A stretch of DNA of 64,000 bases from Hygrophila difformis. Taxonomy: Eukaryota > Streptophyta > Magnoliopsida > Lamiales > Acanthaceae. A program made the translations under genes and the position numbers. Position 1 is the stretch's first letter; each line of letters starts with the position of its first letter. The notes below the pieces were generated by a model that worked only from the letters and a program-made list of their open reading frames with translations, had not been told where the DNA came from and ran no database searches. Below are positions 57,053 through 64,000 of this stretch, piece after piece. Location: assembly GCA_030278955.1 (NCBI GenBank), contig JAOANR010000010.1:23280444-23344443 (forward strand), in the 5' to 3' direction.

Positions 57053-58620
57053 ATGCTCAGGTGGATTAAAGAGGGGGACAAAAACACCAAATTTTTCCAT
57101 ATCACGGCTGCTATCAATCGGAGGAAAGGTCATATTGGATCTATTAGAGTCGGGGACAATGTGATTGAAGAGCCAAGGAGAATTAAGGAGGAAGCTGTCT
57201 CTCATTTTCGAGAGATTTTCTCAAAGCAGGCGGAGGTGGTGTTTAAGGTAGATGGAATCGGACTAGACAGGTTAGGCATGGCTGACAGCACCTGGTTGGT
57301 CAGAAAATTCGAGGAAGAAGAGGTTCGGGCGGTGGTTTGGGGGTGTGACGGGAACAGAGCCCCGGGGCCTGATGGCTATAACCTTAGCTTCTTTAAAAAA
57401 TGCTGGGACGTTATCAAAGGTGAGGTGATGGAAATTTTCGGAGTATTGGAGGCGTCTGGGGAATTACGGAGAGGAATTGGGAGCTCATTCATAACTTTGA
57501 TTCCAAAGGTGGAAAATCCAACGACCTTTGGAGAATTTCGGCCTATTTCTTTAGTGGGGAGTATTTATAAGATTGTGGCTAAGGTCTTGGCCTGTAGATT
57601 GAAGGAGGTTCTTGGGGGGGTGGTAGGGAGCTCACAAATGGCGTTTGTCAAAGGTAGGCAAATTTTGGACGGTGTCTTGGTGGCTGCTGAAGTGGTGAAC
57701 TCAACCAAAGTTAGTGGGCGCAACGGGTTTGTGATCAAATTAGATTTTGAGAAGGCATATGATAATGTGTCATGGGATTCAATCTTTAGAGTCCTAGAGG
57801 CTATGGAATTTGATGAGGCGTGATTAGATGGATCAAAACTTGTGTTGTTTCAGCGGAGGCAGCTGTTCTCATTAACGGTTCCCTTTCCAAGTTTTTCAAA
57901 ATGCAAAAGGGATTAAGGCAAGGAGATCCCCTGTCACCATACCTATTTGTACTGGTAGTGGAGGTTCTAAACAAATTGATAAAGAAGGCTGTGGATTTGG
58001 GTCTTTTTAAAGGTCTATTAGTGGCTAATGGAGGTCCAATCATCTCACATTTGCAATATGCGGATGACACCTTTCTTTTTTGTGTGGGTGAGCTTCAACA
58101 AGTTATTATTGCTAAAAGAATCCTTAGATGCTTCTCACTTGCAACAGGCCTAAGGATTAACTACAAGAAGAGCTGTCTGTATGGTATCAACTGTGACAGG
58201 GGCTTCGAGGAGGAAGCTGTTGTTTTGATGGGGTGCGAGGTAGGGAGGTGGCCGATGAAATATCTGGGAATCCCAGTTGGTGGGCGGATCAACGGGACAG
58301 AGATTTGGGAACCGGTATTAGAGAAGATTGAAAAAAGATTGGCCGGCTGGAAGGGTCGGATGCTGTCCCAAGCGGGGCGTCTGTGCTTGATCAGGTCGGT
58401 AATCAGCAGTCTACCAGTATTTTTCTTATCACTTTTTAAGGTTCCCAGAGGAGTGGCAGATCATATTGAGTTGATGAAATGTAGATTTTTTTGGAACGAA
58501 TGGGATGGGGTTAGGAGGATACATTCAGTCAACTGGGAAGCGATATGTTGGCAAAGGGTGGACGGGGGATTAAGTGTCAGGAATGTACAGGAGTTTAACC
58601 ATGCGCTCCTAAAGAAGTGG
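57053..58620 (+). pseudogene. 5'-truncated LINE, RT domain
   Basis: Starts abruptly in the RT-upstream region (MLRWIKEGDKNTKFFH) and runs through RT motifs: APGPDGYNLSFFKKCW, LIPKVENPTTFGEFRPISL, KLDFEKAYDNVSWDS, QGDPLSPYLFVLVVEVL, and catalytic YADDTFLF near 58057-58080, then KYLGIPVGG and the FFWNEW region. A frameshift near 57823 separates 57053-57823 from 57820-58620. The endonuclease domain is missing, as expected for a 5'-truncated insertion. The frame ends at ALLKKW, where the gypsy LTR (58621) interrupts; the LINE 3' end is outside the window. Confidence 0.9.
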
Positions 58621-58984
58621 TGATAATGGCCAAAAATGTCCATTATTTCCAATCCATTTCCGTGTCTGAGACGGACATTTTGATCGTATTCCCATCTTAT
58701 TTCAATAAGAAAGCAGTTGAGTTCGACAGATTAATGCAGGTTTGTAAGAAAAATAGGCTGGCGATGAAAGACAAAAAAATATGCAATTTTGTTTTCGGGG
58801 AAAACAATAAAAATATGCAATTTTAATTGCATTTGTATTAGTAAAATCAAAAAAAGTGAAAAAAGGAAAAAGAAAAGAAAAAGGAATGAAAAGATGGGCA
58901 AAAGATTAAAATAGCCCACAAAAATCAAAAAGATGGGAAAAATAATGAAAATCCCACAAACTGAAATTTTGGTTAAGTGTTGAA

Positions 58985-60795
58985 GATCAATTCGGTCTAT
59001 ACGAAATTCGGCCTAAACAGAATTGCTCATTAGACCGAATTGCTGAAGAAAAGAAGAAGAAAAATAGACAAGTGTTGAAGAAGAGAAGCAAAGCAACCAA
59101 TTCGGTCTAAACCGAATTGACCCTTAGACCGAATTACACTATGGGAAGAAGAAGACCCTGAGCAGAAAAGAAAAGAAGGAATTCGATCTATGCAATTCGG
59201 TCTAAGTCGAATTGATTGCATAGACCGAATTGCCTCAAAGCAAGGAAGACAAGCAGGAGCCATCATCAATTCGAAAAGGCCAATTTGGTCTACACATAGA
59301 CCGAATTGATGGATGAATACCACATTCCAGCTCAAGATCAAGAAGGAAGACCTCATGCAATTCGAATTGCATCAATTCAAATTGCATGAGGAGACCGAAT
59401 TGCATCTAAACCGAATTGCATGAGGAGGCCGAATCACATTCAAATTGCATCCAATTGAAGCTGTGAGCACGTGAGAAATGCATGGCACTGTTGATGGGCC
59501 CTGATGGGCCTAGGTGTTCTCCACCCCTTAAGGGTTAGGTAGGTAGTTTAGTTTAGTTAGTTTTTTTTTTCAAGCTTGTAGTTTAGTTTTAATGCTTTGA
59601 CCTTAGTTTATTTTTGTAGAAGCTTGTTACTACCTTTAGAGTAGCCATTTCCATATATTTTAAATGTTTTGTAGTTAGAATAAACCCTACCTTCAAGTTG
59701 ATGATGGTTTTGGGTTATTTATTTGCTTTTCAAGTGCTAATACAAGAAAAGATCCAGAAATGGGTTTTTATTTCATGTCTTTGGCACTCATTTAATGCTT
59801 TCCTTAGCAATAAATGTAGAAGGTTTGTTTGTTTCAACTAGGTTACATTTATTATGTCCTAGTTGACTTACATTCTCAATAAATACATGTTTAGTGGATT
59901 TTTGGTATGTTTGTATGTCTTACAGCTTCAAATGAGTGTTCTTAGGTTTTAGATAATTTTAGGATTGTTAGAATTTATTTTAAATGTTTTATGTTGCTGT
60001 CTTGTTTTCTTTATTTTAGTTTAGTGTTGCCTTAGATAATGTAAGTGTTCTTACTTGTATGCATGTAGTTCTTATTTTCTTAGTATGTTAGGTTCTTTAA
60101 TCTTAGATTTCTTGTTTGTAGAATTAGGGTTTAATTCATACCAAATGCCTGCTAGACACGTATCCTACTATGTTATTTTCCTTAAATTGCTCACCAGTGT
60201 GGCTGTGAGGTGACACTGATGTGAAATGAAGGATTTGGTAAATCCCATCCATCATAGACCACACAATGTAAACCGAACCTGTACTTGTGAGCACAGAAAT
60301 ATACTTATGTGGAAAATGACATGCAATTCGATATGAGGCAATTCGGTCTAAACCGAATTGCCCATGAGGCTGAATTACATAGCAAAAACTGGTCTCATAT
60401 GATGCACAAGCAATTCGGTCTGTGCGAATTCGGTTTACACCGAATTGCGTCCATAGACCGAATCGACCTTGTTCACCATATTGTATCCATGCCATCCCCT
60501 CATGCCTTAGTTTATTTTCTTTGTCTTACCAATTTGAATTGCCAATTCGGTCTAGACCGAATTGACTTGGCAATTCAAATTACTCTCATTTTGGAGTAAA
60601 TGTCTTGTCCAAATTTGAGTAAGGGAATGACCTCATCAATTCGAATTGTACAATTCAGTTTAGACCGAATTGCTTCGACAATTCGAATCAGATGATGTTT
60701 CATACCTTTGCAAGGATTAATTGGGTAAGATAATGCTTCATCCATCATGCATCCTCATTTCGGTCTATTTTGCACCTTGCCTAGTAGACCGAATT
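58985..60795. repeat. Cluster of AATTCGGTCTA / TAGACCGAATT motifs
   Basis: More than 20 forms of AATTCGGTCTA or its inverse are scattered over 1.8 kb, often as perfect palindromes such as CAATTCGGTCTAGACCGAATTG-like pairs (for example near 59098, 60335 and 60541). A block free of them spans about 59440-60320. Confidence 0.85.
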
Positions 60796-61037
60796 GCCCT
60801 CTTCCTTCTATTTTAAAACTCCAAAAATATTTTATCTTCCTGAGTTGTGTAAGTTGCATGGGTGTGTTGGGCTTAGGCCCATTACGTCTAATTTTATCCA
60901 TTACACATCTCAACTCATTAGTGTCTAAACTATTGTGTGATTAATACTCACACAATACCATAAATATTTTGTTAATTTTATCTTTTCTGTTTATTGTGTG
61001 TATGAATGGGTAATAAGGAACATCACCAGATCAATGT

Positions 61038-61175
61038 TGGCGAAAAGGTCCCTTCACCGGGATAACGATTAGCTCGTCTTCTGTGTGTTAATCATTACTC
61101 GTTATTTTGCATGATCTAAGTAGTGGTTGGTGGAAGCTACGGCGAAAAGGTCTCTACACGGGGATAACGATTAGT
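61038..61175. repeat. Direct repeat, about 37 bp
   Basis: GGCGAAAAGGTCCCTTCACC plus GGGATAACGATTAG at 61038, and GGCGAAAAGGTCTCTACACG plus GGGATAACGATTAG at 61141. Confidence 0.8.
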
Positions 61176-62724
61176 CACTCAGCCAACTCCTAATTAGATA
61201 CAGTAGTCTTTTCTTTACCTTAATTTCAAACCTGAATCTAGAGCTGTAGCAATGTTAGATGATATATGCCAATGTCATCTAATAATTATTGCAGTAATAG
61301 AACGTGTGGGCTTTCATCCAATTCACAGATAGTGAAGTCTAAGATGACGGCGGCAACTGTCACTTAAGGCATTCCACTGTCTAAAAATCATTCCATCTGG
61401 AATACTTGGGAACCGGATAGCAGATGTTTGCAGTCCGGATATCCCCAATTATTTCTGGCACTCTTTTTAGCCAAATTCTTCTTATCTTAGGCTATCCATC
61501 TTTGTGTATCACATTCTGTCTAACCCCACCATATATTTTGGGGTATTTTATTTTACTTCTCATATACATGTATGCATGATATTATTATGTAGATATTGTG
61601 GTCTATAATATTTTGGAGATCCTTCTCCTTGGACATAGAAGTCTCGATTTAAATCAGATGCTGCATAATAAATTTCCACAAAAATCACTTTATAAAATCC
61701 GGATCTGAGTAAGGGATGAATTCGACAGTTATGACTAACTCATATTCTACTGGGGGTTGATTTTGAGAACTTAGAAGCAGAGTCAGCGATTAGGTCTCTT
61801 CTAGACTGAAAGGGTCTGTGTTTTAAATTGAAAGTTTAGTACCTGTTTAGGGAATAATTTTCAACATCAATTTGTTTCTCAAAATTACTGTGTGTTGGAA
61901 ATCTTCTATTAAGTATTGCATCGAATCAGTGTCCATTTGGATTCGGATAAGATGTGATAAATAATACTAGAGGAACAACATATAGGCCTTGGTTAATTTC
62001 TAAGGTAGGGTTGGGTATTCTTTCAACTACTATCTTCTCCCACCAAAGCCTAAAATTGAGTCTTGAGTGAGTACATTCGGAATAGATCTTCATAGGTCTG
62101 TTCCACTCATGTTGTATCTCATAACTAACCGGATGTTATAAGCGCTGTGGCTTACTGATGTTTGGGAAGTTCTAAATCTGCAATCTGGTCACCAAGACCA
62201 GGGGCTCTTTTATACTAACGGAATGAGATGACTTTTAAGACTTCCGAGTGATAGGTTTTTAAATGCTTTCTTTACTGCTTTCTTTATCGCTTTCTTTAAA
62301 ATGCTTTCATAGAGGTTACTCGGAGGAATTAGAGGTTGGCCGGCGGTTGTAAGGTTTAAGAGTTATGGATTAGTTCGGGATTAGATTTGGACTTTGGGTG
62401 TGACAAGGGGGATGATAGGAGTACTTAGCATGTCAACTAATGATGTGTTAGGTGTTGCTTATCCACCATGGATAAATAACATACCTCTGCGCGGGGGCAG
62501 TTGTATATCTGTGGTATCTTGGATTTTGTGGTTTTAAGAGCATGTAAATTCTGACTGTAAGTACCTGTCTGTTAAAGGGAACGTAGTCTAGAAAGCATGA
62601 GAGTTAGCTAACTGATGAATTATCCCAACCGAAGATCTGTGTAACAAAAATGGAAGTTTAATTGTGTTTCATCTGAATCTTGTCCAATTTTTATTATTTC
62701 CCTCCTGTCCTTTCTGTCACATTT

Positions 62725-62875
62725 TAAATTTGCTTTCATAGAATAATTTTATCTGCTTTCTTAGCATAATTTTTATTGCTTTCTTAGAATAGATTTAATT
62801 GCTTTTTAGAATAAATTTACCATCCTTTGTAGAATAATTTTATTGCTTTCATAATCTAGTTTAAATTATGTCAAG
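62725..62875. repeat. About 23-bp minisatellite
   Basis: Five to six degenerate units of TTGCTTTCTTAGAATAATTT. Related CTTTCTTT units also occur at 62262-62310. Confidence 0.75.
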
Positions 62876-63049
62876 TAGTTGTTAGAAACCATTGCAAAAC
62901 TTGAATCGAGTAACCGAGTGGAAAATCTTAGTAAACGACGTGGGCCCTGCTTCTATCGCACATCCTCCAGTGAACGATCCGATCTTACTATAAATTACTG
63001 CAATTTTTGACACCGTGCGCTTTCGGGGGCACAGTTTCTTAACTCGAGT

Positions 63050-63435
63050 AATATAAACGTGACAACCTATAAATATATCCCTAATCCCAACTCCATCTTC
63101 ATAAATTGGTTTCATTAAATAAAATTGAGAACCAGGATTATTATTTTTCAGAAAATACTCATATATTGGGAACTTGTCAAAAGTTTCACGGCAAGAATCT
63201 TCATGGCAGGAAACTGTCAAAAGTTTCATGCCGGGGAGTTTTACAGCGCCATTTTAAATCAAAGTTTCCCACATGAGTAATAAATAGTGAAATATATCCT
63301 TAAACCCCTTCCCATAAATATAACTCTTTTCATTTAATAAATTCAAATTTGATATTTTAGAAAATACTTGTGTAGGAAATTGTCAAAAGTTTCATGGCAC
63401 CGTTGCCGGGGAGGATGCAGCGCCGTTTATTAAGA
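63050..63435 (+). repeat. Duplicated LTR end and primer-site region
   Basis: 63090-63250 and 63285-63435 are similar: CCCATAAATATA-type start, TTTCATTTAATAAA, AGAAAATACT, TTGTCAAAAGTTTCATG, then CCGGGGAG...CAGCGCC. The left copy lacks part of the primer site (TTTCATGCCGGGGAG), so only the right copy keeps it. Confidence 0.7.
63396..63413 (+). other. Gypsy primer binding site (tRNA-Asp type)
   Basis: TGGCACCGTTGCCGGGGA, one base different from TGGCGCCGTTGCCGGGGA, the complement of the 3' end of tRNA-Asp used by Athila-like gypsy elements. Confidence 0.8.
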
Positions 63436-63539
63436 GAATCACTCTCCTGATTTACTCATAGATAGTTTTTGTATATATTCTTGAACCATTACTAACCTGG
63501 GGTTGTGCAGGTGCTGTCAAATCGTGATACAAACTGCTT

Positions 63540-64000
63540 ATGCAAAGGAGAAAGGACACATTGCCTGAGCTACCGTTCGATCTAGAAATAGAAAGGACTG
63601 CTCGCCAACTGAGGGCGCAAGCTAGACGAAGGAAAGAGCAAGAAGCATGGACTCGTACCTCACCCGAAACTACAAGCAGTGAAATATCTGACATGGCAGA
63701 AAACCAGGACATTCCCCCGATCTTACCATTAGACCAACCACCCAATAACCCTAGTAATGGAGCTGACGGGGGTATGGTAGAACACCCAAATCGTGTCAAC
63801 GAGGAGGAAAATCTACCTAATCCAAATCAGCAACAGTATCAGCAATTCCACCAACAACCGCCACCCCCAACTAATATAACCACCAAAACCAAAATATACC
63901 AAATCAGCAATACCAGAATCAAGCCTTCAATCAAGACCAATTTCAGAACAACCCTAATGATCCTGACAATATGTTCCAACAGAATCCCAATTACCACCAG
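63540..64000 (+). CDS. Start of gypsy gag, running off the window
   Basis: From the Met of MQRRKDTLPELPFDLEIER the frame stays open to the window end (153 codons). The start RRKDTLPELPFD.EIERTAR is typical, as I recall, of Athila/Tat gag N-termini. A Pro/Gln/Asn-rich stretch follows (QQQYQQFHQQPPPP). From about 63870 the Gln/Asn-rich composition moves to another frame (NQQYQNQAFNQDQFQNN), so a one- or two-base indel near the C run at 63862-63868 is likely. The gag core, zinc knuckle and pol lie outside the window. Confidence 0.75.
   Translation, partial: MQRRKDTLPELPFDLEIERTARQLRAQARRRKEQEAWTRTSPETTSSEISDMAENQDIPPILPLDQPPNNPSNGADGGMVEHPNRVNEEENLPNPNQQQYQQFHQQPPPPTNITTKTKIYQISNTRIKPSIKTNFRTTLMILTICSNRIPITT

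Larger units (their letters stand above)
58621..63395 (+). repeat. 5' LTR of a large Ty3/gypsy (Athila/Tat-like) element
   Basis: Starts TGATAATGGCCAAAAATG directly in LINE codons and ends TTTCA just before a primer site at 63396, so TG...CA borders are present. At 4.8 kb it is very long; Tat/Ogre relatives are known for such LTRs. No gene lies inside. It is full of internal repeats: GAATTCGGTCTA palindromes (58985-60795), a 37-bp direct repeat (61038, 61141), a 23-bp minisatellite (62725) and a duplicated end (63050-63435). The partner LTR would be beyond the window. Confidence 0.65.

Noticed and set aside
58985..60795. CRISPR-like array or satellite
   Set aside because: This is plant DNA, and the motifs are irregularly spaced, in both orientations and within an LTR.
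62882..63229. Minus-strand frame of 115 codons in the gypsy LTR end
   Set aside because: It lies across the duplicated LTR end and primer-site region, and no family features were seen.

Overview
The window looks like intergenic, transposon-dense DNA from a flowering plant, probably a eudicot. The evidence is plant-specific gene families (DC1-domain proteins, PPR, HAK/KUP potassium transporter), Sirevirus-type Ty1/copia elements with a third ORF, an Athila/Tat-like Ty3/gypsy element with a tRNA-Asp-type primer site, Helitrons, hAT, Mutator-like, Tourist and Stowaway elements, and a tRNA-derived SINE. The species cannot be named from this sequence. Only two cellular protein genes look intact. 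Both encode C1-like (DC1) zinc-binding proteins on the + strand, at 27225-28028 and 47994-48725. A third family member at 8038-8757 is a pseudogene. Two of these loci sit in a duplicated block (about 4.5-9.6 kb and 47.3-50.4 kb), so one copy can be used to recognise insertions in the other.

Layout. 1-2.4 kb: AT-rich tandem repeat split by a Helitron carrying a PPR fragment. 2.46-5.8 kb: two more Helitron-like elements, one with a hAT-like insertion. 5.8-9.6 kb: block copy 1, with a Mutator-like MITE, a hAT-like element, a Stowaway MITE and the DC1 pseudogene. 9.6-9.8 kb: SINE. 9.9-21.1 kb: an old copia fragment split by a young Sirevirus (element A, 10484-20650; LTRs differ at about 3 of 918 sites; TSD GTTTT). 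21.1-24.96 kb: a gene-carrying DNA transposon with fragments of an ER metallopeptidase (ERMP1/M28)-like gene, itself hit by a hAT-like element. 26.1-26.7 kb: hAT-like element with a perfect 8-bp TSD. 27.2-28.0 kb: intact DC1 gene. 28.7-42.5 kb: a short copia (element B, TSD GAAAA) whose right LTR holds a second Sirevirus (element C, 33534-42200, TSD ATTAC). 42.5-46.1 kb: LINE remnant split by a 3.1-kb solo LTR (TSD GACGC). 46.4-47.3 kb: Tourist-like MITE and a HAK/KUP C-terminal pseudogene. 47.3-50.4 kb: block copy 2 with the second intact DC1 gene. 50.4-52.7 kb: AT-rich, MITEs only. 52.8-58.6 kb: truncated Sirevirus (D), an opposite-strand third-ORF-like reading frame, and a 5'-truncated LINE. 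58.6 kb to the end: 5' LTR, primer site and start of gag of a large Ty3/gypsy element running off the right edge.

Elements A, B, C and D all lie on the minus strand; the gypsy element, the LINEs and the DC1 genes lie on the plus strand. None of the complete copia elements has an uninterrupted gag-pol: A has one in-frame stop, B three stops, and C two frameshifts plus three stops. The history is of a small DC1 cluster pulled apart by nested insertions that also brought in pieces of at least two cellular genes (PPR and ERMP1-like). The HAK/KUP piece lies next to, but not demonstrably inside, a mobile element.
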